DNA from: Aureococcus anophagefferens
Lineage: Eukaryota; Sar; Pelagophyceae; Pelagomonadales; Pelagomonadaceae
Assembly: GCF_000186865.1 (NCBI RefSeq)
Contig: NW_008705562.1
Span: forward strand, 1,790,927-1,854,926
DNA: 64,000 bases
Direction: 5' to 3'
Part shown: positions 36,501-44,881 of the stretch, piece after piece
Position numbering within the stretch: the stretch's first letter is position 1
Layout: each line of letters opens with the position of its first letter
Notes under the pieces: model-generated
The model's input: the letters and a program-made list of their open reading frames with translations, nothing else
Told to the model about the DNA's origin: nothing
Database searches by the model: none
Program-made: the position numbers and the translations under genes

Positions 36501-38901
36501 TCGGTTTTGCCGACGACGCGCCCGCGAGAGGCGTGGGCTTTGCTGATGATGCGCCCGCGAGGAGCGTGGGCTTCGCGGAGCCGGCGAGAAGCGTCGGCTT
36601 CGCCGACGACGCGCCCGCGCGAAGCGTCGGCTTCTCGGAGCCGGCGAGAAGCGTGGGCTTCGCGGACGAGGCCGCGCCGCGGAAGGCCGTCGGCTTCGCC
36701 GGCGTCGACGTCGACGACGCGCCGCGGAAGCCGAGGCGGCGCGCGGGCACGCCGCGGCGGGCGCCGGAGCCCGAGCCGGACCCGTTCCCGGAGCCGCCCG
36801 CGCGGGGCGCGGGCTTCGCCGGCGACGCGCCGAAGCGGAGCGTGGGCTTCGCGCTGCCCGACGGCGGCGGCGAGCCGAAGCCGCGCCTGCGGCCCGCGAC
36901 GCCGAAGCGGCGCGCGCCGGGCACGCCGCGCGCGGCGCCGCCCGACGCGGAGCCCGCGATGGCGCGCCTCGGCACGCCGCGGGGCGTGCCCTTCGGCGCG
37001 GACCCCTTCGGCGGCGGCGACGACGACGACGACGACGGCGACGGCGTCGACGACGACGTGCCCTTCGAGGAGTCGGCGCTCTGGCCGCCGTCGAGCGCGG
37101 CGCCGTCGGAGCCGCGGCCCGTCGACGAGGAGCTCGACGCGGAGCCGTCGGGCGACTACGAGGACGACTTCCTCGAGCACGCGCGCGCGCGCTACGAGGC
37201 GTCCGCGGCGTCGCCGAAGGCCGCCGCGTCGCCGCCGTCGCCGGAGGAGCCGCGGTCCGACGCGCCGACCGCGCGACNNNNNNNNNNNNNNNNNNNNNNN
37301 NNNNNNNNNNNNNNNNNNNNNNNNNNNCGCCCAAGGCCTACGCCGCGCCGTCGCCCGACTCCGTCGCGAGCGGCGCGAGCGACCCGCGCGTCGCGACGCT
37401 GTCGCCGGCGCGCGAGCGGCGGCGCGACGCGCCCCAGAAGGACGCGCGGCGCGCGCGCTTCGACGCGGCGGCGGCGGCGGCGGAGACGCCGCCGCCGCCG
37501 ACGGCGACGCCGCCCGCCGCGGAGACGCCGCCGCCGCCGACGGCGTCGCCGCCGCCGACGGGGCCGCCGCAGCCGCTGCCGCCGACCTGGGGCGCGCAGG
37601 CCGCGGCCGCGCGGGCGCCGCCGCCCGGCGCGGTCTGCAACCGCCACGGCCTCAAGGACTGCTTCCTCTGCTCGCTCCAGCTCGGCGGCGCCAAGGGCGG
37701 CTTCAGCCCGCCGCGCGACGCCGCGCGCGCGCCGCAGCCCCCGGCCGGCGCGCCCTGCTCGCAGCACGGCGTCGCGGGCTGCATCGTCTGCGGGGGCCGC
37801 GGGGCCTTCAAGCCCGCGCCGGCGGCCCAGGCGCCGCCGCCGGACCCGTCGCAGCCCTGCGCGCGGCACGGCCTCGCGTCGTGCTTCCTCTGCTCGCTCC
37901 AGAAGCACGGCGTGGGCCACGCGCTCGGCGCGCCGCCGGCGGCGGCGGCGCCGCCGAACCGGCCGCCGCCGCTGGCCGCGCCCGCGGCCTACCTGGGCGC
38001 CGCGCCGCCGGCGTACCAGCCGTCGCCGACGGGCTACGGGCAGCAGGCGGCCTACTACGCGCCCCAGCCCCTGCCGACGCCCGGCGCGGCCTACGGCTAC
38101 TACGCGGCGGCGGCGGGCTACGCGCCCCAGCCCTTCTACGGCGCCGCGGGGTCGCCGGGCGGCGGCGCGGCCTACGGCGGCGGCGCGCCGCCGACGACGG
38201 AGTGGCCCGCGGTCACGCACGGCTCGCTGCCCATCCACAGCCCGTTCCCCGACGCCTACGGCAACCGCCAGCCCCAGCCCCACCCCCTCGCCGCGCGGCC
38301 GCCGGTCCAGGCCCAGCCGCTCGCGACGCCGCAGCCGCCGCGGCCCGTTCCCGCGGCCGACGCGCCCGCGAGCCGGAGCCCCAAGAAGTCGCCGAAGCGC
38401 GCGCCGGGCGCCGCGGCGCCCGCGGGCGCCGCGGGCGCCGCGCCGCGCCAGCCCCTGCCGCCCCTGGACAGCGCCTTCTCGCCGGACGACGCGGGCTTCG
38501 GCGCCGGCGACGCCGCGGGGCCCGAGGCGCGGACGCCGCGCCGCGGCCGCCGGCCGCCGCCGCCCATGCCGTCGCCGGGCGCGGCGCCGCCGCCCGCGGC
38601 GCAGCCGCCCGCGGCCGCGCGCGCGAAGAAGGGGCCCAAGCCCGCGGCCAAGGGCCTCGGCGGCGCCGGCGGCCGCCCGAAGCCGCGCGCGAGCAACCCC
38701 TACGCGGCCGGCGCGCGGGGCCGGAAGCGCGGCGAGCCCGCGAAGGCGCTCCGCCTCAAGCGCGCGCTCACCTTCGAGGAGCAGACCCTGGGCAGCACGG
38801 ACGAGGAGATCACGCCCTCGAACGCGCTCCGCGCCGCGAACCGCCTCCTCCGGCAAAAGCCGACGAACCGGCCCGAATTCGACGCCCGCCTCGTCCGATG
38901 A
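33584..38901 (+). CDS. Kinesin with four EF-hands, VGFA repeats and Cys/His repeats (contains assembly gap)
   Basis: N-terminal motor, about residues 1-410: FAYGQTGTGKTHTMMGD (P-loop, about 80), NAQSSRSH (switch I), LVDLAGSEK (switch II) and HVPYRDSTLTRLLQDALGGG. A short coiled coil (QREISRLRRQLQRYQ; ERRAEAAEARVALLEDRHA) and a Pro-rich linker follow. Two EF-hand pairs come next: DADGSGLITAQE and DEDKNGSIDKAE (about 679, 718), DANANGFITATE and DLDRNGSVDLPE (about 787, 826), all with good calcium ligands. A run of RSVGFADDAPA-type repeats lies at about 944-1035. The 50-N gap shifts the apparent frame. After it the true frame (from 37330) holds three CxxHG-x(3)-CxxC motifs, a Tyr/Pro/Gly-rich region and the end at 38901. 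Confidence 0.85.
36414..36700 (+). repeat. RSVGFADDAPA tandem peptide repeat in kinesin
   Basis: About ten degenerate 27-33-bp units, each coding (R/K)(S/G)VGFA followed by DDAPA or EPA. They alternate two lengths, and isolated further copies lie up to 36855. The regular Ser before VGF could be a phospho- or docking motif. Confidence 0.85.
37278..37327. other. Assembly gap (50 N) inside the kinesin gene
   Basis: Exactly 50 undetermined bases, a conventional placeholder for unknown length. The coding frame before the gap and the supported frame after it are consistent only if the true gap length is a multiple of three, assuming no intron. Confidence 0.98.
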
Positions 38902-38983
38902 GGCCGATCCACCTCTTCTGGTTCCCCCCCTAATTCTGTGTCCCCTTGAGCTTCGCCGACGCGTGTTGCAGTTAGCGCCGCGA

Positions 38984-40207
38984 CTAGCCGGGGGACGGGT
39001 CGCAGGCGCTCCGCTTGCAGGCCATCTTGCTGTCGTACTGCCAGTACGTCTCGAGGTTGTTGAGGCAGCCGCGCTCGATGATGCCGTCGGAGAAGGTCGA
39101 CGCGCGCGTGCCGACGAAGACGTGGGCCTTGGCGCCGGGGTAGTAGAAGTCGAGGACGGCCGTGTCGCCGCCGGACTCCGTGCGCATGGTCGAGCCGCGC
39201 TTGTGCCACTGGCGCGTGTGCGTGACCTGCATGGACGGGTCCGCGTACGCGACGGCGCCGTAGGCGCCCAGGCGCGCGGTCGCGTTCTCGCGGAAGGCGC
39301 GCTCGTCGGTGGCGAGGTAGATGCGGATGGCCGCGCCGGGCCGGGCGCTTTGGACCCCCTCGAGGGCCCGCGCCGCGCAGTCGAAGAAGCCCGCGCCCCA
39401 GACGTCGAGCGGCGGCCGGCTCGGGTGCTCCTCGCCCTCGACCGAAGGCGTCCAGGACCGCAGGTGGAGGCCGACGACGACGTCCGCGGGGCCCGACGCG
39501 TCGTCGACGGCCGCGACGGCCCGCGCGAGGCGCGGCGACGGCGCGTCGAGGACCAAACGGCTCAGCGCGCCCGCGAGGCACGCGCGCCGCGCCGCGCACG
39601 CCGCGCCGAAGAGCCGCGCCGCGCAGGCCCGCGTGGCGTCGCTCCCGGGCAGGGACGTGCCGCCGCTCGACGAGATGGCGAAGGTCGGGCTCGACGGGCC
39701 CCGGAGCCGGTCGAGGTAGACGTCTTCGACGCCCTCCACTTTGCCGACGGCCGTCTCCGTCCAGAACGTGGTGTTGCGCGCGTCGAGCCACCACTCGCCG
39801 GGCTCCGGCGCCCGATCGAAGGCGAGGCGCAGCGGCGGCGCGGCCGCGAAGTTCCGCTCGAGGTCGGGCCAGTCGAGCGCGAGCCGCCGGCCCGTCGCCG
39901 CGGCGATGAGGACGCCGCCGTTGACGGAGCCCCGGATGGAGTTGGCCATGCCGAAGCCCGCCTGCTGCATGACGACGTACCGCGCCCCGGGCCGCGGCTC
40001 GCCGCTGTCGAGCAGCAGCTCGCGCCGCAGGCAACCGAAGTGGGGCGCGCTCCAGGGCGCGAAGCGGGCGCAGGCGACGGCCGCGCCGCAGGCGTCGGCG
40101 TCGTCGGCGAGGCAGCCGCTCGGCTCGCCCTGCGAGGCCTTGTCCGCGTAGCGCGACGCGCTCGCGACGGCCGCGGCTGCGAGGAGAGGTCGTGAGAAGC
40201 CCACCAT
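38984..40207 (-). CDS. Secretory fucosyltransferase-like protein
   Basis: 407 aa from the ATG at 40207 (MVGFSRPLLAAAAVASAS), which opens a signal peptide or anchor. The C-terminal half has features of GT-B alpha-fucosyltransferases and O-fucosyltransferase relatives: DVVVGLHLRSWTPS (the H-x-R motif that contacts the GDP-sugar), RIYLATDERAFRENA, and TAVLDFYYPGAKAHVFVGTR followed by STFSDGI. The early segment YVVMQQAGFGMANSIRGSVN resembles the glycine-rich nucleotide-binding loop of such enzymes. Several paired Cys suggest a luminal enzyme. Donor and acceptor are not known. The gene is convergent with the kinesin. Confidence 0.75.
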   Translation of the reverse strand: MVGFSRPLLAAAAVASASRYADKASQGEPSGCLADDADACGAAVACARFAPWSAPHFGCLRRELLLDSGEPRPGARYVVMQQAGFGMANSIRGSVNGGVLIAAATGRRLALDWPDLERNFAAAPPLRLAFDRAPEPGEWWLDARNTTFWTETAVGKVEGVEDVYLDRLRGPSSPTFAISSSGGTSLPGSDATRACAARLFGAACAARRACLAGALSRLVLDAPSPRLARAVAAVDDASGPADVVVGLHLRSWTPSVEGEEHPSRPPLDVWGAGFFDCAARALEGVQSARPGAAIRIYLATDERAFRENATARLGAYGAVAYADPSMQVTHTRQWHKRGSTMRTESGGDTAVLDFYYPGAKAHVFVGTRASTFSDGIIERGCLNNLETYWQYDSKMACKRSACDPSPG

Positions 40208-40362
40208 TGCTCTCCGAAATCGACCCCCGCCAAGAGACGCGACCGCGGTGGCGCTAGCGTGCGGCACTTGTGCGGCGCGTCGCGAGCCACCGACGCCTCC
40301 GAGTCCGCTCCCAGTAGCACGACGAAGCTAAAATACACACGACCTCGGCGCGCGCGCGCCTG

Positions 40363-40992
40363 CTAGAACATGATCGTCAGCTGCGGCGGGGCGGGATTTG
40401 GGATGCCGACCTGGACCATGCGGCCGTCGGGCGCGCGGACGGTGAGGACGGCGCCCGGCGCCGTGCCCGCGGGCACGTCGATGACCATCTGCTGCTGGGG
40501 CGCGGCTTCCGCGGAGAACTCGGCGCCGAAGGCCGCCTTGCGCGACTCGTTGAAGATGAAGTGGATCGCCGGGCCGAACCACTGTTCGTTCAGGCGGTTG
40601 AATGAGATGTGCTTGTGCGTCTTGCCCCATTCGGGCTCGAAGACGAGGCGCACGCCCACGGACGCGAACGCCGGCGCGTGCGCGTGGATCGTCGCCGCCA
40701 GCTCCGCCCTCCAGCGGTGGCACGTCGCCTTCATCTCGCCGCTGCCGGTGGTCATGGCGGAGAACGTGGCCATTAAGCCCCGCGGCGTCTCGTTGTAGGG
40801 CAGCGCGGCCAGGGCCTGCGCGAGGCCCTGGATGAGCTGGGGCGGCACGTTGCGCTTGACGAGGAAGAGGCCCGACGTGCAGAGGGGCGACGGCATGGAG
40901 AAGGGCCGCTCCTTGCTGCACTGGCAGAAGACGGTCACGGTCTCCGCGGTCTCCGCCGTCCGGCTCGGCATGGGATCATCCCCGATGTCCAT
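40363..40992 (-). CDS. Unknown protein with a VPxG module shared with the Cys-rich tandem genes
   Basis: 209 aa from the ATG at 40992. I do not recognise the main domain (GLFLVKRNVPPQLIQGLAQA, WRAELAATIHAHAPAFASVG, VRLVFEPEWGKTHKHISFNR), which looks globular and includes several aromatic and His residues. The last 40 residues, MVIDVPAGTAPGAVLTVRAP and DGRMVQVGIP, repeat the pattern V-x-VPxG-x(2-3)-G-x-x-L-x-V-x-AP-x-G. This pattern also ends both Cys-rich tandem proteins (16265 and 17563). The shared tail suggests a small beta module used for protein or membrane association. Function unknown. Confidence 0.65.
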   Translation of the reverse strand: MDIGDDPMPSRTAETAETVTVFCQCSKERPFSMPSPLCTSGLFLVKRNVPPQLIQGLAQALAALPYNETPRGLMATFSAMTTGSGEMKATCHRWRAELAATIHAHAPAFASVGVRLVFEPEWGKTHKHISFNRLNEQWFGPAIHFIFNESRKAAFGAEFSAEAAPQQQMVIDVPAGTAPGAVLTVRAPDGRMVQVGIPNPAPPQLTIMF

Positions 40993-41056
40993 GCCGGGTC
41001 GGGCTGGATGGCTTCTTGATCACCGCCGACCTTGACGAAGTCATTGAAGACGCTCA

Positions 41057-42565
41057 TTAATCGCGCTTCGCGAGGGGCGGCTCCGGCGAGGCCTCGGGCG
41101 GCGGCGGCGGCGCGTCCGCCGCCTTTTCGGGCTCCTTCTCCGGCGGCGTCGTGTCCTCGGGCTCCGCGTCGACCGCGCCGAGCTCGATGCCGTCGTCGTC
41201 GTCGTCGTCGCCGAGCTCGTCGAACGTGTCGACCATGACGTAGGCGTTCTTCTCGGCGTCGCGCCGCGCCCGCAGGCTCCGGAGGCCGCATATGAGCGCC
41301 AGGTGCGCGGCGGCCACGGCGGCGGCGAGCGCCAGGGCGACGTAGGCCGGGAAGGCCTTGGGCCGCTTCGTGCACAGCGACCGGTCGACGGACGGCCGCG
41401 CGGGGTCCGCGACGTCGACGGCGACGACGGCGGCGGACGTGCGCGACGCGACGAAGGCGAGGGCGCGCGTCGCGTCGTAGGCGACGGCCTCGCCGCCCTC
41501 GAGGAGGTCGTGGCCCACGGAGCCCGCGACGGCCGGCGCGCGCGGGTCCGCGACGTCGACGACGGCGACGACCCCCGCGTACTCCGCGGCCACGAAGGCG
41601 AGCTTGCGTCGCACGTCGAGCGCGACGCCCGTCGCGCCGTCGAGGACCTCGTGGTCGACGAGGACGGCGAGGAGCGCGGGGTTTCGCGGGTCGGTTACGT
41701 TCACGACCGCGAAGCTGTCGGCTTTCTGCGACGCCGCGTAGAGCACGTTCGCCTCCGCGTCGAAGGCGAGCTGGCTCACGTAGTCGATGCGCGCGTCGTA
41801 GACCTCGCCGACCTTGACCGGCCGCGCCGGGTCCGCGACGTCGACGACCTCGAGCGTCGCTGCCTTGTCGTTCGACACGTAGACGAGCTGCCGCGGTGCG
41901 TCGGCGACGCAGTAGACGGGGTAGGCGTCGCCGTTGCCCCGGCCGCGCTCGTCGCCCCAGTCCGTGAGCCGGCCGACGACGCGCAGGCGCGCCGGGTCCG
42001 CCGCGTCGACGACGGCCAACGAGTGGCCGAGGCCCCGGGCCTGCTCGTCGCGGTGCTCGGCGTTGTCGTGGTCGTCGCTGCGGCCGTGGCCGCCCGCCGC
42101 GTCCACGAAGACGAGGCGCCGCGCGGCGTCGTAGGACGCGTGCGTCGCCGAGTGGAGCGCGACGCCGTCCTCCACCCACCCGACGACGGCGCCGCCGCGC
42201 CGCGGCGCGCCGACGTCGAGCGCGGCGAGCGAGTGCTTCGTGTAGGACGCGGCGAAGACGAGCTCGCGGTCGGCGTCGTAGGCGAAGCCGTGCGCGTTGC
42301 CGAAGCGCTCGTGGTCCACGTAGAGCCCCGACAGCGCGATGTCCTCGCCGCGCGCGTCGAGCACCGCGACGCTGTCCGCGTGGAGCGCCGAGACGACGAG
42401 GCGCCCGCGGCGCTCGTCGTAGGCGATGTCGCGCGCGCCCTGGAGGTAGTCCGCGAACCGGCTCCGGTCGACGACGTAGTCCCAGGCATATGCCGTCGCC
42501 GCGATGACGGCCAGGCCGTACACGACGACGGCGACGCAGCGGCCGACGGACGCGAGGCGGCCCAT
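41057..42565 (-). CDS. LVIVD-type beta-propeller membrane protein
   Basis: 502 aa from the ATG at 42565. It begins with a signal or anchor helix (VAVVVYGLAVIAATAYAW). About eight repeats follow, each ending in a strand such as SVAVLDARGE, SLAALDVGAP, SLAVVDAADPARLRVVG, TLEVVDVADPARPVKVG, SFAVVNVTDPRNPALLA, VVAVVDVADPRAPAVAG and VVAVDVADPARPSV. The VVDVADPxxPxxVG consensus is the LVIVD repeat of seven- or eight-bladed propellers. A second hydrophobic helix (AYVALALAAAVAAAHLALIC) and an acidic, Pro-rich cytoplasmic tail complete it. Probably a surface protein with a luminal or extracellular propeller; the ligand is unknown. Confidence 0.85.
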   Translation of the reverse strand: MGRLASVGRCVAVVVYGLAVIAATAYAWDYVVDRSRFADYLQGARDIAYDERRGRLVVSALHADSVAVLDARGEDIALSGLYVDHERFGNAHGFAYDADRELVFAASYTKHSLAALDVGAPRRGGAVVGWVEDGVALHSATHASYDAARRLVFVDAAGGHGRSDDHDNAEHRDEQARGLGHSLAVVDAADPARLRVVGRLTDWGDERGRGNGDAYPVYCVADAPRQLVYVSNDKAATLEVVDVADPARPVKVGEVYDARIDYVSQLAFDAEANVLYAASQKADSFAVVNVTDPRNPALLAVLVDHEVLDGATGVALDVRRKLAFVAAEYAGVVAVVDVADPRAPAVAGSVGHDLLEGGEAVAYDATRALAFVASRTSAAVVAVDVADPARPSVDRSLCTKRPKAFPAYVALALAAAVAAAHLALICGLRSLRARRDAEKNAYVMVDTFDELGDDDDDDGIELGAVDAEPEDTTPPEKEPEKAADAPPPPPEASPEPPLAKRD

Positions 42566-42776
42566 CGGTGTTTTTTTTTGGGAGCTGCCTCCTAGGTTCC
42601 CGTGCCGCGCGCAATGAACGCGCGCCGCGTCGCGGCAGCCCTGTTGTCGACGATTTATTTCGGGGGCGCCCCGCGCGCGCGTCTGCATCATCAGGCTCAA
42701 CGTATCACTCGGGGCCATCACGCGAGGCACTGACCGGCTGGCCCCGAGACGACTCGTGCGACGCGCGCCGCCAGCC

Positions 42777-43367
42777 ATGGACCGCCTCCTCGCCGGCGGC
42801 CAGGGCTCGTCGCGGCCCATCGCCATCGGCGCCGAGCCCCTCGACCCCCTGCGGCCCGGCACGGACACGGCCAACTCCTGGCACGGGTCGAGCCCGGCCT
42901 TCATCGGCGCCGCCGACGACGACGTGACGCGCGCGCCGGTCATCGGGTCCATGCCCGTGTCGTCGCGGCTCCAGTCGTCGCTGCCGCCCCTGACGCTCCC
43001 GGCGTCCGTGGGCGACGCGACGGCGACGATCTCGCTCTCCGTGTCGCTGCGGAGCTCCGACGGGAAGCTCGGCTCCGGCTCCGGCTCCGGCGGGACCGCG
43101 GCGTCGCTCATCGGCGCGCTGTCCCTCGGCGACAAGGGGGGCTCCGAGGCGGGCTCGCTCCGCGCGCTCTCGCTCCTCGAGTCCTCGGAGTTTAAATCGC
43201 ACGTGCTCCAGCGGCGGCGGCTCAACAGCGCGGACCTCCCGCCGCGGCCGCCGCCGCCGCCGCCGGGCCGCGACGTCGACGACCTCGAGATCGACGACGA
43301 GGCCCTGGGCATGGCCGACGACGACCAGTTCGGCTTCGAGATGGAGCACCACGCGCCCGCGAACTAG
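42777..43367 (+). CDS. Disordered Ser/Gly-rich protein, unknown
   Basis: 196 aa from the ATG at 42777. Low complexity throughout: GSGSGSGG, a polyPro stretch (PPRPPPPPPGRD) and an acidic C-terminus (DVDDLEIDDEALGMADDDQF). Several hydrophobic-Ser clusters (PPLTLPASVGDATATISLSV, SLIGALSLGDKGG, LRALSLLESSEF) may be short linear motifs or phosphorylation sites. Coding is supported by frame length, an ATG in a sensible place and divergence from the propeller gene. No family is recognised. Confidence 0.6.
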   Translation: MDRLLAGGQGSSRPIAIGAEPLDPLRPGTDTANSWHGSSPAFIGAADDDVTRAPVIGSMPVSSRLQSSLPPLTLPASVGDATATISLSVSLRSSDGKLGSGSGSGGTAASLIGALSLGDKGGSEAGSLRALSLLESSEFKSHVLQRRRLNSADLPPRPPPPPPGRDVDDLEIDDEALGMADDDQFGFEMEHHAPAN

Positions 43368-43964
43368 CCGCGCCGCCGCGGAATCCTGGATATTCTCTGT
43401 AAAAAAACTCGGCTCGCGTCTTGTTCGAACGGCACTCCCGGGTTGCGCCGTTCGTGTTGCTGGTTTGGTACCGGAGAGCGCGGCGCGTTCGCAACGTCAC
43501 TGCTGTCCAGACTGCTGCCGCTCGGTGGACCCCTGAGCCGCGGCCGCCGGCGGTCTCCGCGGCGGCGTGACGCGTGGCCGCCGGCGTTCCTTTTGTGTCG
43601 GCGCGCTTGGCTTGGCATAGCCAGGCGTTCCGCGGCCAGAACCCCGAGTCGGACGCTCGTTTGGACGAGTCCGCCGTTTGGATGAAGGCATGTTGAAAAC
43701 TTCAATTTTCGGAAGAATCCGTCGCAGACAAGTCGCGGACGCTCTCCAAGTGCAAGCGGTGCTTACGCGACGCTCGGCGCAGCGCGCGGTGCTTGGCTGC
43801 TGCTGAGCCGTTGCCAGGTGCTTTCGTACCTCTCTCGCTGCCGCACCACCGCGCCTCGCCGAAAACTCCGGCGATCGACATTTGGTGGCCGCGATCCGCC
43901 GCAAGTTGAGGACGCAATCCGCTGCGCTCCGCAACGCCACACGCAATCCGCCGCTCGCAACACA
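43368..43964. other. 597-bp intergenic region upstream of the ceramidase gene
   Basis: GC is lower than average, with poly-T and poly-A short runs (43398, 43700). It contains open frames on both strands but only one with mildly protein-like character (43497-43691, minus, listed separately). It probably includes the ceramidase promoter. Confidence 0.5.
43497..43691 (-). CDS. Possible short basic protein (64 aa), doubtful
   Basis: ATG at 43691, stop at 43497. Composition is Arg/Pro/Thr/Ser-rich (MPSSKRRTRPNERPTRGSGR at the start, ending STERQQSGQQ). It could be a small basic protein or a first exon, but there is no homology, and the composition is close to that expected by chance in GC-rich DNA. 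Listed because the region is otherwise empty. Confidence 0.2.
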   Translation of the reverse strand: MPSSKRRTRPNERPTRGSGRGTPGYAKPSAPTQKERRRPRVTPPRRPPAAAAQGSTERQQSGQQ

Positions 43965-44798
43965 ATGGCCGCGGACCTGGTACCGGCCATCCGCTGGTGC
44001 GAGGCGTCGGTGCGGCCCGTCGAGTACGCGAACACGGCGAGCAACCTCGCGTTCGTCGTCGCCGCCGTCGCGGGCCTCAGGCGCGCGCGCGCGTGCCGGC
44101 TGCCGCGGGCCTTCTACGCCGCGGAGGTCGCGCTCCTCGTCGTCGCCTGCGGGAGCGTGCTCTTCCACTACACGCAGAGCTGGCGCTACGAGGTCGCGGA
44201 CGAGCTGCCCATGTCGCTGCTCGCCGTCGCGTACCTGTTCACGATCAGCGACCTCCACTGGCTCACGCGGGGCAAGTTCCGGCGGCCCGTCTTCGTCGCC
44301 AGCGGCCTCTGCACGCTCGCCGGCTGGTGCGTCTACTTGCGGGCGCGCGACTTCGACGTCTTCCACGCGCTCTTCACGGCGCAGGTCGCGCTCAGCGTCC
44401 CGTGGCCGCGACGATTTTCGAGAGATTTGGGGTGGGAAAACAATGAGAAACGTCATGCGTGGTAGGTCGCGCTGCCCGCGCTCGTGTCCTGCCACGCGGC
44501 GTCGGACCTCGGCTGCCCGCGGTCGAGCTGGCTCGCGTTCCTCCTGCTCATCGCCCTCGGCAAGGGCTTGTGGAACGTCGAGCGCCACCTCTGGGCGACG
44601 GGCGCGTGCCCGGCGAGCTACTGGAGCCCGGCGTACTACCTCCACGCGGCCTGGCACGTCCTCTCCGCGGCCGCGCACGCCGCGGCCATGGTCTACCACA
44701 AGGAGCTCTACGTCGCCGCGCGGGACCTCTGCGTCGTCGACGCGGCACCGCCCGCGAAGAAGCGCGCGAGCGCGGAGAACCTCCTCGCCGTCGTCTAA
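43965..44798 (+). CDS. ACER: Alkaline ceramidase (two exons)
   Basis: Join of 43965-44384 and 44466-44798, giving 250 aa. The 81-bp intron starts gtcgcgct and ends gtggtag. The joined protein reads FTAQVALPALVSCHAA. Family features: WCEASVRPVEYANTASN at the N-terminus (Glu and Asn of the alkaline ceramidase signature), a metal-site HYTQSW after CGSVLF, DELPMSLLAVAYLF and a C-terminal YYLHAAWHVLSAAAHAAAM (zinc His). About seven hydrophobic helices fit the seven-TM CREST superfamily. It hydrolyses ceramide to sphingoid base and fatty acid in the ER/Golgi, so it shapes sphingolipid signalling. The active-site residues expected for zinc binding are present. Confidence 0.92.
44385..44465 (+). other. 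81-bp intron flanked by a 10-bp direct repeat (candidate introner)
   Basis: The sequence aggtcgcgct occurs at 44383-44392 across the donor site and again at 44464-44473 across the acceptor site. With an 8-bp duplication gtcgcgct, the inserted part (44393-44465, 73 bp, beginning CAGCGTCCCG and ending GTGGTAG) carries the 3' splice site. The duplicated gene sequence supplies the 5' splice site, so splicing restores the uninterrupted frame exactly. Clear inverted repeats are not visible. Confidence 0.6.
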
Positions 44799-44881
44799 TC
44801 CTGGTAGGGCGCCGTTAGGCCGCCGGGCGCTACGAACCTCCTCGCCGTCGTGTAATCCTCGTTAGGCCGCCGGGCGCGACG
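44777..44881. repeat. Tandem duplication spanning the ceramidase stop codon
   Basis: The segment gaacctcctcgccgtcgt with the following taatcct and ttaggccgccgggcgc occurs at about 44779 and again at about 44833, a period of roughly 54 bp. The first copy codes the last residues of the ceramidase; the second is 3' UTR between it and the convergent thioesterase gene. Confidence 0.8.

Noticed and set aside
38902..40195. Kinesin frame continuing to 40195 through the N gap
   Set aside because: It depends on the arbitrary 50-N length; its downstream part is Arg/Ala-rich shadow sequence and antisense of the fucosyltransferase-like gene.
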